Source: Stratiolaelaps scimitus
Taxonomy: Eukaryota > Arthropoda > Arachnida > Mesostigmata > Laelapidae
DNA: 64,000 nucleotides
Assembly: GCA_019614645.1 (NCBI GenBank)
Contig: JABWDB010000031.1
Coordinates: forward strand, 248,001 to 312,000
Reading direction: 5' to 3'
The position numbers and the translations under genes are program-made. Under the pieces are notes generated by a model, which was not told the origin of the DNA, searched no databases, and saw nothing but the letters and a program-made list of their open reading frames with translations. Positions 22,547 to 34,797 of this stretch are shown here, in pieces; the first letter of the stretch is position 1, and every line of letters begins with the position of its first letter.

Positions 22547-24007
22547 CATATGTTCGAATCATCGGAATCGAGGAGGACATGACTATTCGTAGCTTTTTAT
22601 AAGGCTTTTTAATACTATGGATATGTCCTTGTATTCTCGTTTACGCTAGCTATTCACAGTATTTACAGTTTAAGTATAAATGTATATATATATATATATA
22701 TACTCAGTAGATCACATATTAATACATATAGTATATGCTCTCCACCTCGTCGGAGATTCTATAGAGCATTGCAGGATTGTATAGAGCAACCAAGCTATAA
22801 GCATACAACTCCGCTAATTGTTGCCATTAAATCTAAATGGCAATGCCAAGCAATACACACCTGGAAGCCGATAATCCCGGCTGCTGTTGCCTGGACCTAT
22901 TAGACGCAACTTCAATGTGATACGGAAGATACGATCAGGGAAAAAGGTGAACATAAACAGATGGCGTAATTCAAACGACATTTTTGCGCGGCTCAGTATG
23001 ATAGATCAAATATAAATCGATGGATATATGCATGTTTCCCTACGGCATAGTATGTGCGTGGTTGCGCGGGTGACTCCGTCGAGGATAAACCCACGGCAGA
23101 AGATTTCACGCGCTCGTAGGCGAGCGGCGCGATACCCAGCACGAGTGTATTCGCCTCGGGGAGGTTTTATGCCCTTGGCAAATTCGACTCCAGCCCAGGC
23201 CGCTGTCGCCTCTGAGGAGGCAGCAGTAGTGCATTGGGAGCGTAGAGGGGAGGGGGGGTCTACGAGGTCGGCGAGGCACAATCGACCCCGACGCTGATAT
23301 GCTCAACTTCCTGTCTCGCTACGATCGGTATTCATAGACTGTCTCCTTGTAGTCAACCTTATAAGCCCTTCTCGAAGAACGTCGTTGTTGTCGTCACGCT
23401 AACCTCGTCGCAGAAGAAGTTAAACGCGAGGAGCCTGCGCGGGCAGGGTGAGACCGCGTCAAACATGCCTCCCTCGGTGTCTCCCTTCGCTGCTGTGCCG
23501 TGGCGTTCGCCGTCCCTCCGCCGCCGAGAATTGTAAAACCTTTATCCAGGAGGCCGAGTAGGGTAGTGCCGAGCAGAGCAGAGCAAACGACGAAGTGGAC
23601 GAGGACGGAGTCGGTGGAGGAAGCCAAGGAACGGATCGTCTTCGTACGCTTCTTCTTTGCTCTGAGGCGAGTTTCGTGCAGCTGACACTGATGGGTCCAG
23701 GCCGCACGGCGAAGACGCCCGCGGGCAATCGACGATGAGCGTCAGCAAAGCAAATCAAGGATATAGGCACGCAAGGGGGAGGAGGCGCCCAGGCGAACCC
23801 GGCCGAGAGGCGGAACCACCGAGCCAAACCGAAGGGTCAGAAAATCGTGTGAACAACAACATCAACAACAACGGCAGCACCAGCTGCTGCTTCAAACGAA
23901 TGACTGACTGCAATCGAGTTAGAGGTTTACGGCAGGCTAACGACAGAGAGAGAGGAGAGAGAGAGACTGAAGGAGGTCAGAACTATAGGGGTACACTCGG
24001 CCAGGTA
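22547..24007. other. Non-coding; GC-rich around 23.0-23.9 kb
   Basis: (TA)n at 22,681-22,702. From 23,030 to 23,900 the DNA is GC-rich, with overlapping sense and antisense frames (for example 23,006-23,306, 23,394-23,827) typical of low stop density. (GA)n is at 23,944-23,966. No gene is supported. Confidence 0.35.
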
Positions 24008-24216
24008 TGTTGGGTTCAAATCCTGTCAGACGCGGAGAATCTTTGGAGTTCTTTATCATCTTTCTTTATCTGAAGATTCTTGTCAGGTGCGAGTAAGGAA
24101 GAGAATAAGCAAAGGTGGCCCCGACAGGCTCATAGTAATACCTAAAAAAGGTTAAGAGCTGAGGCCTGTCGCATAGGGGAACAGCTGAGGGTCAGTTGGA
24201 AAAAACAAAAAAAAAG
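24008..24216 (+). mobile_element. SINE family A copy, tRNA-derived
   Basis: It contains a perfect pol III B box, GGTTCAAATCC, at 24,013-24,023. Next comes a body containing GTTCTTTATCATCTTTCTT that is shared with the copy at 33.3 kb. A 3' part shared with the copy at 10.0 kb follows, and then an A-rich tail ends at about 24,215. The A-box half of the tRNA-like head is not recognisable, so the 5' end may be truncated. The match to two other positions defines the family inside this window. Confidence 0.75.
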
Positions 24217-25584
24217 GTATGAACGACCGGCGTGTATAGCCGATGAACTAATTGATGTTCACACATTTTTACTCGTCATTGGAGTTCGTGTAAAGTAGCA
24301 GAGTGGGGAATTACTTCTCTAGAACAAGCAAACACGACTTGCGTTAATATCATTTCCGATTGAGTATGTAACGTTCAGTGATGGTAAAATGTAGATCCAT
24401 CCGACCCCAATATAGCATAAGGAAATCGATGCTTTTCCTAGCAATCGTTGAACGTCTCAACACAATTTTCAAACTTTTGAATTTGTCTCGCTATTATTTG
24501 CAATAAAATATTTCTCCTCGAGTCGACTTGTTCCCACAAGCGATTATTAATCAAATAAGTCATTGTACTCCATACAGCCAGTGTGCGCTTTGTTGTCCAA
24601 GCTATTCATCTATATAGGTACACTCTGAGCGTACAAACTCGTCAGGGTAAATCTCGTCTAGCGCTGCTTGGCACACTAATCATCTTAATAGCAATTACGA
24701 GCTCAACATGTCCAGAGACGCTGATATTGTCAACAAGTCTACCACCTTCATTTGCTTAACAAAGAGTAGTGTGTGAATTGAATTGAATACTGATGAGTTC
24801 CTATGGAAATAGACATCGCTTGAAGTTTTGGCGCCCAAAAAAACAACATTCTCTTGACATCGTGACAACATTCTCTATGCCCGCTAAAGCTGCAAGTCGA
24901 AGGAGAAGCCAGCTTGTATCAGAATCATGTAAAAGTCTCAATCACCAACGTTGGTCATCTCCAGGGTTTTATGGTCGTGTTGACGTATTCTTCCTTTGGA
25001 TGTCTCTCGCTCTCTCTCTCTCTTTTGACAAAGACAACTACTTGCGAGCAAGACAAGTCAATGGCGACGGATGGGCTCCCTGCGGGAGAGTTGTGTCGGG
25101 TATCATCACATGTGACCAGGCTGGGCCGCAAAAAAACAGAGGAAGAATCGAAGAAGCAAGGAAGAAGGTATAGAGGAGGGGGAGCCTGGCCCCCACCAGG
25201 GTGAGGGAATCGACGACTGAATGCGGTCGTATTATGCCCCGAGCCAACTGCAGCATAGTGACACCGCAACTGACTGGCTTGGCCTGATGGCCAGTGCGGC
25301 CGGTCGGCAGCTCGCGACCGTTCGCTGGGCAGACCTGCTCGCGGTGTGGTGTCGGCCGCTTAGCAAGTGGACGACCAACTGCTGGCGTCATATAGGGCAA
25401 AGAGCGCGAAACGAGATGGGTACTGGGCGATCAGATTACGGCTGCACACACAGCCAAGACCACGACAATCGCTACCACAGCTACTACTCACGGGCAACAG
25501 TGACAGCAGCAGCAGCAGCAACAAGAGGCATAGCTGACTCACACACACACACACTTATACACCGAGATAGATGGAAGAAGACGA

Positions 25585-25587
<3 letters not shown>
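24217..25587. other. Non-coding, no gene seen
   Basis: AT-rich to 24.8 kb, then mixed. A frame at 24,914-25,204 reaches AGG|GTGAGG, a possible donor at about 25,201, and contains a CT repeat, but has no good start or acceptor. CAG and CA repeats lie at 25,504-25,556. Confidence 0.35.

Positions 25588-25652
<65 letters not shown>
25588..25652. repeat. Longest (TA)n microsatellite, about 65 bp
   Basis: An uninterrupted TA tract followed by GTATGTAT. It is the longest pure dinucleotide run in the window and a likely site of length variation and assembly error. Confidence 0.95.
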
Positions 25653-25660
<8 letters not shown>

Positions 25661-26958
25661 ATCGCTACACTAGTTGGAGCATGGGATCAGTGTGCGGAGG
25701 CTTGAACAATCCACTTGCTCAACCGACACCAGGGCTAACTATGGATACTACGATAAGACTGGGCAGTACAGCGAGGCAGAGATGAACAGGACACCAACGG
25801 AGCAGTGACAGCTGGCCCGTGATTCGTTCGTTCGTTCGTCTAACAAAAGTCGAACGTTGTCTCTCTCTCTGCCCCCCCCCCCCCTCCATTGGGGCGGATT
25901 GCACATAGCGGAGCGAGTAAGAAAAAATAGAGCCCCAGCATGGTCCCGAAAAATCTTCGATCGATATGCATGTGTAAAACTTTGTTGTCATCTTTTGTAT
26001 AAACAAAGCACTTGGGACACTGTTAATGATATCTTTGGAAGAAATCCACCAAGATAGATCTCATTAGACGATTTTGATCAACGAGAAGTAGGCGTAAAAC
26101 GTTTAACTAATCGGGATTGAATGTGTTACATCGTAGCTTTTCTATTGCCGGATTGCTTGTTGAATGGTATTCCAGCTGTGAATCATACAATGACACTGTT
26201 ACAGTTCACCTTGTTCGTACGTCCGAGACTATTGTACTGTATTATTAACAATAGGCTAAAACAAGCTACAAGCATCTCGTGTCCTCAACGCCATAGCACG
26301 GCTGTCCCGAATCTCGTCACGAGCAAATTCGCGAATACGTACACAGTGTACAGCGAGCATCTTCTAATGATAATTGTGTGTATCTTTCACAGAGAGGTGG
26401 TAGTGCGAACATATCACTGCACGCGTGAACCGCTCGACAAACATGAACGCCACTTTTCGTATATAGCGCCTCTGGTGGATCGAATGGATGTTGGCTATTT
26501 CAGCTGTTCGGCGGTTATGTTGGGCGGCGGCGGCAACGGCGACAGTAAAGCGTAGTAGTAGTAGTATCCTCGAGCATTTCGTGAATCCCGCGCCATTTTA
26601 CCACCAATGAACGAGCAAATCATCCGGTAAAATGGGGGGTTGATTTGTTGCGGCGCCCGGCACACGTTGATCGTCGTTGGGCGCCCGGCGCCGCAGCGTT
26701 CGCCCGTTGCGATCCGCAAGCGGTGATTTCTCCTTTTTTTTTTTTTGTTCGATGTTCGAGGCGCTGTTTCCGTTTCGTCTCGTGGCGTTCGTCGCCGTTG
26801 AGCGAGGGCTGACAGCCCGAGCCAGACGCGGACTAGGCCGCCGGGCAGATACACGGAGTGGAGACACGGGACGAGTGGTCGGATTGGGCCACAGATCCGG
26901 CCGAACCAGACCAGAGCAGATCAGATCAGACCACGACGATCGGTCGATGCTCCTTGTA
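25653..26958. other. Non-coding; C13 run and GC-rich right half
   Basis: C13 at 25,872-25,884 directly after a short CT repeat. A 144-codon frame at 26,121-26,555 has no splice support. From 26,590 to 26,940 the DNA is GC-rich, with GCGGCGCC and GGCGCCGC as inverted words around 26,653-26,695. Confidence 0.35.
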
Positions 26959-26960
26959 GA

Positions 26961-26997
<37 letters not shown>
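26959..26997 (+). repeat. (GA)n microsatellite
   Basis: About 19 GA units. Confidence 0.93.
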
Positions 26998-26999
<2 letters not shown>

Positions 27000-27792
27000 G
27001 GCATTTGCGGTGATGCTGATGGTAATGGTACTTTGGTGGTTGTAGTGGTGATGATGCCGCCGCCAGTAGGAGTAATATTAGGCAGTCATCGTTGCCAATC
27101 GGGGGTGGATAGATTCTGGCGTCCGTAGACACGATGGTGGTGGTAGTGGTGATGGTAGCGGTGGTTCGTCGGTGGTAGCGAATCGAGATGGCGAAATATA
27201 AATCGGGCTAAATTAGCTGCGAATGAGGTCAAAAAGGTTAGACCGTATTAACGAAATGTTCTTGGCCAGATTGAGAAATGATTGCCCGGTTGCTACAATG
27301 ATGACAGCGAAATTCTGTCCTGTCCCGATCGAGTACTAGAGTCTATCACTGGAGACGCGTGATGATGGATGGTCGAGCGGTATCGTAGCGACGTCGTGTG
27401 ATACCTTGTACCCAATGGGTGCTACTGTTTCGAGAGAATCTTATCTGTTCGCAATTAATACATAGGCTCGCACATTCGAAATTCGATTTGATCGATTTGC
27501 ACACGTTCAAAAGCCATCGTATACTCAATCGGGCTGAGAGAGCGGACCAGCGACTGATAGAAATTGATTAAGTGTCGTCGTGTGAAAGCATTCGTTTAGA
27601 ATCGAATCGGCTCAATATGACTGAAATCCATTATGAAGCGATTTCAATATTTGATTTTTTCTCTATTTCGATTCCACTAAAGCGATATATTGTATTACTG
27701 AGTTAATGTAACGCACGGTGGAGGGCAGGCGTACATTTGAGTAGAAAACAATCATACGTCACTACCACTCGTGGTAAATTCCAGCTATTGCC
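26998..27792. other. Non-coding, no gene seen
   Basis: GGT/GAT-rich triplets to 27,180, then AT-rich DNA. No open frame of note. Confidence 0.45.
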
Positions 27793-27793
27793 A

Positions 27794-27856
<63 letters not shown>

Positions 27857-27870
27857 ATATGTATGTGTGT
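27793..27870 (+). repeat. Triple compound (CT)n-(TA)n-(TG)n microsatellite
   Basis: CT at 27,793-27,814, TA to 27,844, then TG with TA/GTAT units to about 27,870. Three dinucleotide blocks abut without spacers. Confidence 0.93.
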
Positions 27871-29184
27871 CTATGATGTTTAAATTTAAAACCTTTATGG
27901 TGTAACTATCCCACGGGAGGGGGGTCAGCGCTGTTCGTTTCGCCAGCGCCGAACGATTCCATCAGTGACACAACAGATCGAGGCGGGTGAGAGACAGATT
28001 GAGATAAAGAAGAGAGCGATGCGTTATTATTGGCACCGTTCGAAATGGCGGTGTTTATTTGCCGCTTTTCCGACCTTTTTTCTCTGGAATTATTAATTAA
28101 CCAGAATGCCACCGATGCTGTGAAACGAGCAACGTCACGGAACAGCGAATAACGGGGCCAACCGATGCCGAACGTCCGCCAACGTCGACGCGGCCGCACA
28201 AATTTAGCGGCGAATTATTATATTCGAAGAGCGGCGAGTCAGCTCTTTATGCGGTTGAAATTTGTGGAGCGGCGCTTTAATTAAACGCGGCAACGTGGAA
28301 ATGGTGTTACACCCGTATCGTATTTTAATTGCTGTAGCTGACACTGAACAGTCGACTAGGTTTTCGCTTCGTGAACGCCCGTTACTCTACATTGGATATT
28401 TGTGTACATATTTAGTCTGGTCCGGTAGTGTTAAAAGTTATTGTGGGAGTGGGCTTTCGGAAGCACTGAAGCACTATTTTGCTACATGCTGTATTACTTA
28501 GGCTATGGAGGGGATGAATGGTTTCGCACTACTCTGAATGGTGCCGATTATTGGCTACATCCAACAAAAACATGTTTGGAGCACTGGTGAATAATCGCTT
28601 ATGCAAGAAGGAATCTTCTACGTAATGAGAAATGTATTTGATATTATTGTGTACCTTAATATATTGTAAATATATATATATATGCTGATAATGATGCTGA
28701 CTAAAGTTATTTGTGGCATCATCTTAAGGGTTTGTATACCATTACACCAGTATGGCTAGTCAGCTTTGAGTTGGAATCACGGAAGCAAAACGATATAGGT
28801 GTGTTGTACGGGTCTATTATCATCATAGTAGTGACTTGGATGCAGCTATTATATATATATATATATAGGTGCTTGCACTTTTATGTAACACTGCCATGTT
28901 GTTGAGTAGTTCAATGGCAGAAATCATAAGGTGATACTTGAACGCCGAAACATAATCCCTTGGATTATCCATAACGGAAACGTTCTGAGTTTCGCCTCTG
29001 TCGTGCTAGAGTTAGTCCCTATATATATATATATATATATATAACATTTATTTATACATAACATTTGCGGTTTATTTCCGGAAAATAGACTAAAAGTAAG
29101 AGTGTATTATCACCAAATTGGTCATGCAATTACGATTTCACAATTAAAATAGATAAATACATTCACATATTCAAATTATTTAAT

Positions 29185-29225
<41 letters not shown>

Positions 29226-30121
29226 TCAAACGGATTCCTTGACATCCCGAACATGTGTTCTGCAAATATATGACTCTACAATGCACTGCCTTCCAGGGAT
29301 ACAGCCAAGCCGGAACAGGTCCCAGCGGGTTCCTTCCTGGGATCTCGGCACAATGAATCACTATGAGTATTCGTTAACAAAATGCTTACTCCGTATAGTT
29401 TCCTTTTTACAGTCGCCACGTTCACGTGCATTTTGTCCTAGCTTGTCCTCCTGTTAAATGCCGAATATTCTACCCTCTCAGCCAGGATCTGCTTCCAGAT
29501 CTGTGATCATGTTGATATGATAATGATACATCTCGGCGCGTGTAGGCTTCCGACGGCGGATGGGGCCCACCGCTGGCAGGGCAACCATCGACTCTTCGAC
29601 ATCACTCACTGAGTCAGGCAGAGCTTGTCTGACGTCTCACCTCATTCATCTTTTATGCCTGTCCGATATCTCTGGTGTTGCGATTGGCACACTATGTTAC
29701 AAACATAGGCTGTGCCTGTACATTGCATGCGTACATCATGGGATGGGCGATTCGATAATAAATGAACATGGCGCGAGATCGATGCCATCGGATTATGCCA
29801 TTGTTCTGATGTTAATTATAGGTTATTATAATTATTATTATTATTATAATAATTATAGGTTATTGTCGCATTATCGCACAAGAATACGCTTGCCATACGC
29901 AGGTGCACAAAACGGTCATGAAAGGTTGCACTTTGCTTTAATTGAAATGATTTTAGCTGACTTTCAGGGTTAGCCTACGATGTAAACGTGTTATCAGGGA
30001 CCCATCACTCGAAAATGAATCAGAGATTAAGATGCCCTTTACTGTCTCCGTACGATTGTTAGCGTTACATATCTATTTTCCTTTAGAGTATGCTATATAG
30101 AAATATGAAGCTCTAAGCCAA
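27871..30121. other. AT-rich, microsatellite-bearing, no gene seen
   Basis: TA tracts at 28,671-28,683, 28,849-28,867, 29,019-29,043 and 29,189-29,221. At 29,813-29,863 TAATTATAGGTTATT occurs twice around an ATT-rich palindromic core. A 137-codon frame at 29,560-29,973 crosses this repeat and is not called. Confidence 0.4.
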
Positions 30122-30643
30122 GTGGCAGGTACATCTAAAAACAGGGTTCAGAATTCTCCACCGTCGTCACCGGTGCTATCGCAGATGAATTATTCTATGC
30201 ATATGGAGCTTAAGTCTGCCAACAACCGTCATACAGATACTAGACTAGTGTCTAATGACACACGCACACACTATAGTATATTGTCTGATGATCGGTTGTT
30301 GTACATACACATTGGGGACCAAGTAAACCGCAGAGATTGTCCGGGATTCCCTCGGGCTGAACTATTTTTTTCGACGTCTTGTGTTTGTCCAAGTCGCCTC
30401 GCTGAGCTTCTACTCCGGCCCTCGGTGTTTGACGATGCCTTGGCCATGCTGGCCCTGGGGCCTGCCGACAACCCTGCCTACGCAGATAGAGAGATACCGT
30501 GTGTGCTGTCTGTGCTAGTCATCCGCAGCGGCAGCACCAGCAGCTACAGCAAGTATACCAGTAGCTCTCCGATAGACAGATGGATCCATCTCAATTCGGG
30601 TCGGCGTGCTCCACTCGCTTCCCGCACTCGCCATTGGCCATAG
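30122..30643 (+). CDS. Unrecognised 173-codon open frame, weak candidate
   Basis: The frame is open from about 30,122 to a stop at 30,641. Residues about 85-135 look most protein-like, with a Leu/Ala-rich segment containing LAELLLRPSVFDDALAMLAL and good codon use. A Ser-rich stretch follows at about 135-150. The first codon read as Met is not an ATG; the first in-frame ATG is at 30,185. A weak donor-like AA|GTATAC lies near 30,550. No domain, signal peptide or membrane helix is clear. The antisense frame 30,271-30,471 overlaps. It could be an exon of the P1 gene downstream, but no phase link was found. Confidence 0.25.
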   Translation: MAGTSKNRVQNSPPSSPVLSQMNYSMHMELKSANNRHTDTRLVSNDTRTHYSILSDDRLLYIHIGDQVNRRDCPGFPRAELFFSTSCVCPSRLAELLLRPSVFDDALAMLALGPADNPAYADREIPCVLSVLVIRSGSTSSYSKYTSSSPIDRWIHLNSGRRAPLASRTRHWP

Positions 30644-31830
30644 AACAACATACAAACATACGGAGATGGACTTCCCCTGACATATCGCATCTTCCTTTCG
30701 GCGATTCACTCCCAGAGAGGTCCGTGGTTCGTTGAGCTGTCTTGCCATTCGTCTGTTGTTGTTTGATTTTAGCGACGACGCTATGTAAAGCTATGTAGAT
30801 CTACTTCGAGCTTAATGTATCTGGCTATTGCTCAAGTGGTTGCTGAAGCGCTCATCGTATTAGTTATATACCGCTTTCCATACTCAAGATGTCTCCGTAT
30901 ATTCATTTTTCGAAATTTCCCAACAGCAAATAAACAAATGACTTCGTCTCTATGTGGCGCACCCACCCAACGCTGGCTCGATTGATTCTCATTGATGCTG
31001 CTGTTTTACAGCTCTTAGAACACAAATACCCACTTTGGCTCCCAGTGACGAATTCCAAGCAAGCGAAAAACCATGCATCCTATTCAATTCTGTCCGAGTG
31101 AGATCTGAACAAAAATCCCATATTTTTCGCGGCTAGTCCCTTCAGTCTTTTTCGCCATCGGACAGACATTTCTCGATACGTACTCTATGTCGGCATTACC
31201 ACGAGAAATATTGCAAGAAGAAAGAATACACCCAAGTGACGACAGAATTTAGCACCGGCGACACGTATCCAACCGCTTAATTTTCATCTATCTCCAACAA
31301 ATCAACGTTGTTAGCACGGCCAGCGAAGCGCGGACGTGACGCCCGACAGTTTTCGCTACCCTTGCACGAGTAGCCTAGTCCTAGTCCGCTTCTAACTAAC
31401 ATCTCATAATGTCAACCGACAAACATTCTACAATCGCATATATGTGCTTCCTCCCAATAATCGTTCGGGTCGCCGATGTCTTGCCTCAACAAACCAAAGA
31501 TGCGAATCAGCCAGAGCAGACAAGTCGCCGCTGCAGGGTCCACGAGTCACCACAAGTACCACGGGGAGGAAGGCGCCACTCAGCGAGGCGAAGATATTAC
31601 ATGAGATGGCATTAGCCACAGCATTGCGCCTGTCAGTGTCGACGGTGGTGAGATAGTGGGTGCCCCATCGGACAGATCAGACGAACGAGGCAATAGACGA
31701 TTCGGCACGGCACGGCACAGGGGACTCCCCGATCGTCAGCCGGCTCGGTCCGGAGGAGACGCTCTGTAGATGTTATTGGACAGAGCTGTGAGTCTCTCCC
31801 CGCCTAAGCAGAATTTGCCACTGTCCCCAG
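30644..31830. other. No confirmed gene; possible upstream part of P1
   Basis: Mixed DNA. A frame open from about 31,394 to TAG at 31,656 reaches GTG|GTGAGA at 31,645 and reads plausibly at its end (KAPLSEAKILHEMALA). It has no usable acceptor after its upstream stop, and its exit phase does not fit the exon at 31,831. Confidence 0.3.
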
Positions 31831-31937
31831 GTGTCTATTGGCTTTCGGGTTGCTCCACTGAAAATATATTAGTGACAGTAGTGCTGCTAGTCGTTTGGTA
31901 CTCGTTTGGCGAAACTAGTGAACGGCCAGCTCAGTGG
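31831..31937 (+). CDS. P1 candidate exon A: membrane segment, unknown protein
   Basis: A well-formed acceptor (CTGTCCCCAG|G) precedes it and TGG|GTGAGT follows. One frame is open across all 107 bases, with entry phase 1 and exit phase 0. It encodes 35 residues with a clear hydrophobic stretch, NILVTVVLLVVWYSF, that would make a transmembrane helix or signal anchor. Polar residues GETSERPAQW follow. Codon use is good. The exit phase fits exon B at 33,899 after an intron of about 1.96 kb. The upstream exon with the start codon was not found. I do not recognise the family. Confidence 0.4.
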
Positions 31938-33135
31938 GTGAGTCTCTAGCCGCCGCTGGGCTACCGACTGGCCTCGCGATGGGAGCCGCACCTCGTTAGC
32001 AGCAAAAGGGAAACATTATTCCCGCTTCCATATGGATATTGTACCGTCATATTACGCATAGGCAACGCATAGCTCATTGGCCAAGTTGCATCGCGACCAC
32101 AAGGGGTGGGTCACAGTTAGCTGAGCAAAGTGTTTGCCAACGAGACAAAAGCATTACTTTTGCGTATGTTGATACGATGTCTTTACTTGAGCTGATGTAT
32201 CTGTATGCTAACAGCTGTATTTAACATGTGTACTACATTGTGAAAGGTGATCACCTGTTGGACGCCAGTTGCCAATTTAATTCATCATTTATCAATAATC
32301 GAATAGTTCATCTGTCATAAGGCGCCATGTGCGGATGCCTCCGGAAAGCTGGAACAGATTAATCAAAAATTCGCCACCACGCTATCGACGCGGCATAGAC
32401 GTACATGCAAACTACAAGCGCCGTCCACCTTCGTTCCAGCAATTCAACGGTTGATTTATCATCCTCGGAATGACTTCTTCCATTCTCGCGTTCATGTCTA
32501 TCAGGAAAAGTAACTATGGCATTGATTTGGTGTAGATCTTCGCCGGCGGCTAAACCAACCGTAGTGTGGTACATTATATAATATCTCCCCTCGGCAACAA
32601 ACAGCTATGCTTGTCCGTTAGTCCTTGGAGAGCGACTTTATTGCGGCTACCGGCGGCGACGCGCCACGGACCGATAGCGGTGTCCCGTCCAGCGAATTGT
32701 AGCAAAAGTAACGACAGCGATGTCACTAGGGTGCAATTGTCGTCGCGGACGATCATCGAGATCTGGTAAAGCGGGTGCCACCATACGTTCGTCCAACTAT
32801 ACAAGTGGACTTACTGGCGACGGCGCCGGGAAAATGAAACCAACCGACCGACCGACCGACGAACGAGCGACGGCTCGCGGCGGACTCAGCATCCTCGCTA
32901 TGAAGCCGCTGCAGTTGGGGACCCACCCTGTCCCATGGCAGGTCCTATGGTTTTCGATTCCGTTGTTGCCAGTGGCTGTCATCTTTCATCGTGTTGTTGC
33001 GGGCCTCGAATGGTGCCATGGATCCCAATGGTATTGATCATCTCGGCAACGATATGAGCGATCGAAACATTATAATAACAGCTGGATTCCTACCTGGTCG
33101 CTTACGTAGACAATGCCTACCACCGTGGGCAGTCC

Positions 33136-33137
<2 letters not shown>
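31938..33137. other. Putative P1 intron, first part
   Basis: If exons A and B are joined, this is intron. It contains a separate minus-strand frame at 32,815-32,982 (listed) and overlapping GC-rich frames near 32.7-33.0 kb. Confidence 0.3.
32815..32982 (-). CDS. Candidate minus-strand first exon, unknown product
   Basis: It starts with ATG at 32,982 in AAAGATGA and ends at CCA|GTAAGT at 32,815, giving 56 codons with exit phase 0. The peptide is Cys-, Gly- and Ser/Arg-containing with no clear domain. It would lie inside the putative P1 intron on the opposite strand. A continuous reading without splicing stops ten bases or so later at TAG. The donor is strong, but the rest is weak. Confidence 0.2.
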
Positions 33138-33170
<33 letters not shown>

Positions 33171-33171
33171 C
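33138..33171 (+). repeat. (CT)n microsatellite
   Basis: About 16 CT units. Confidence 0.93.
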
Positions 33172-33298
33172 CAGTTTCCTGATGATGAATGATACAGTCG
33201 AGTGTGACTAGGCTCTTGTCGATTGTTCATTAAAAACAGAATGTAAATCACTGGTAACTTACTATTATTATTATTTTTGCGATCTAATAATTGTTTTT

Positions 33299-33415
33299 AG
33301 ATGAAGAAAGATGATAAAGAACTGCAAAGATTCTACGCGTCTGACAGGATTTGAACCCGCGTCCCTCCGGTCTAGCAGTCCCGGACGCTCACCACTAGAC
33401 GACCATCCAGGGGAC
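33299..33415 (-). mobile_element. SINE family A copy with full tRNA-like head, minus strand
   Basis: On the minus strand the A box TGGTCGTCTAGTGG (33,392-33,405) and B box GGTTCAAATCC (33,347-33,357) are spaced as in a tRNA. Between them a perfect 5-bp anticodon-arm-like stem (TCCGG/CCGGA) holds an oversized loop. The acceptor stem does not pair properly, so this is not a working tRNA gene. The sequence after the B box matches the 24-kb copy for about 50 bases. The 3' part seen at 10 kb and 24 kb is absent. Confidence 0.8.
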
Positions 33416-33898
33416 AATTTTTGCAATCTGGTGATTTCTAACGACTTTAATCTCTGGCTGTGAATCCCAACTAATGCAAGCTCTATAAAAAATTGAATAG
33501 CTTAGCTGGTGCTGCATTTATCAGCGCTTCGGGCTCTTGCTGTCAGCGAGCTGATCGCCAGAGTCATGGAAAGTGCATTTTGTTTGATGTCATTTGTATT
33601 CTGTAGAAATGAACTCACTCAACCAATCACCCCTCCCTCTCTGAATTTGCTTACGAATTACTTCTACTAGTTCTTACTAGAACAATTACTAGTCATGCTA
33701 CCACCAGACGCTGGATGGTTTGTCCAATACTACACTTTGTTGTCGTACCTGTCATGCATGAATGGCTGATGGACCGTTAGCACGTACTGTGTGATTACTT
33801 TCTTGAAAGTACGAGCCCCGTTCTCAGTGGCAATCGGAAATTGTAGCTAACTCATATTTGAGTTTCGTTGAAATTCCCAGTGACCAACGACACTGTAG
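33416..33898. other. No gene seen; putative P1 intron, last part
   Basis: Mixed AT-rich DNA ending in CACTGTAG, the proposed acceptor for exon B. Confidence 0.35.
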
Positions 33899-34238
33899 AG
33901 TCGTTCGAGACTGCTACCGTTGGACAAAGGCGACCCGTTCTACCAGCATCGGCACGAGGCCGAATACAAGAGTCCTTTTGAGCGGGCAGCGCACAGTCAA
34001 TTTCTTCGAACTGTTACCATTATGACTATTGTGAATGTAACGATAACATTCTGCATATTAGCACAACAAGGCTTAGGTGGGCTGGCGCAAAACGACGATA
34101 TAAATGCACTAAATGCCACTGCTGAATGTTCAGTTAACATATCAACACCCTTAATCAGGCATTTTCCATTCGTTCAGCCGACAACTGTCGTAGAATCTAA
34201 AGATAATCATATTCTCCGCTATTGCGTTGTGGCAATCG
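33899..34238 (+). CDS. P1 candidate exon B: second membrane segment and glycosylation sites
   Basis: It is open for 113 codons and ends at ATCG|GTAAGA, a strong donor, exit phase 1. The proposed entry after CACTGTAG is phase 0, matching exon A. Residues about 8-35 have excellent codon use (KGDPFYQHRHEAEYK and onward). Next comes a hydrophobic stretch, TIMTIVNVTITFCILAQQG, and then sequons NATA and NISTP with two Cys, as in an extracellular segment. The in-frame ATG at 34,022 precedes that hydrophobic stretch, so an alternative is a first exon with a signal peptide. The acceptor pyrimidine tract is weak. Family unknown. Confidence 0.42.
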
Positions 34239-34797
34239 GTAAGAAACAGCTAATCATGGGTAGAATTGTTGTCCGTCAGTCGTTCATATTAATTAATCAA
34301 ATGATCGAACTAATCGTCATCGTCATCAGCGTCAGCAGATAATCAAGATGGTGGCCAGTCAAGGGACGTGTCCAGTTCGTCAGTTAGTCCACATTCGCCT
34401 CATGCGTTCGGAGCAAGTATATAAAATTCATAGATAGGTATGTATTTCGATATCGTTTCTGTTGTTAGTCGGCTTCATCAGATGAACTCCTCCTAGTTAT
34501 TGGCGAATTTTCGAAACCCAACTTGGCCCGCTCAACTCGACCCTCATCTGGTTAGCTGTTCGCATTCGTCATCGCGCCAGTCTGCTTGTGAGTCCATCTC
34601 GCAACGAATGAGTGTTGGTTGAGAAAGCCTGTTTTATGCTTTTTTATTTTTCTTCGTTAGGATAAAGTGATTTCGCTGGTCACATAATTACGCATGAACG
34701 CTCATAGCTTGTGTGATTCGGCATCCATCTCCCTCGCAAATGTACGACTTGATTCATTTTTATTCGTATTTTTATCTTTTAACGCAAATATTTTTAG

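Noticed and set aside
33338..33416. A tRNA gene on the minus strand
   Set aside because: A and B boxes and an anticodon-like stem are present, but the acceptor stem does not pair and the loop is oversized. The flank repeats at 24 kb, so it is a SINE head.
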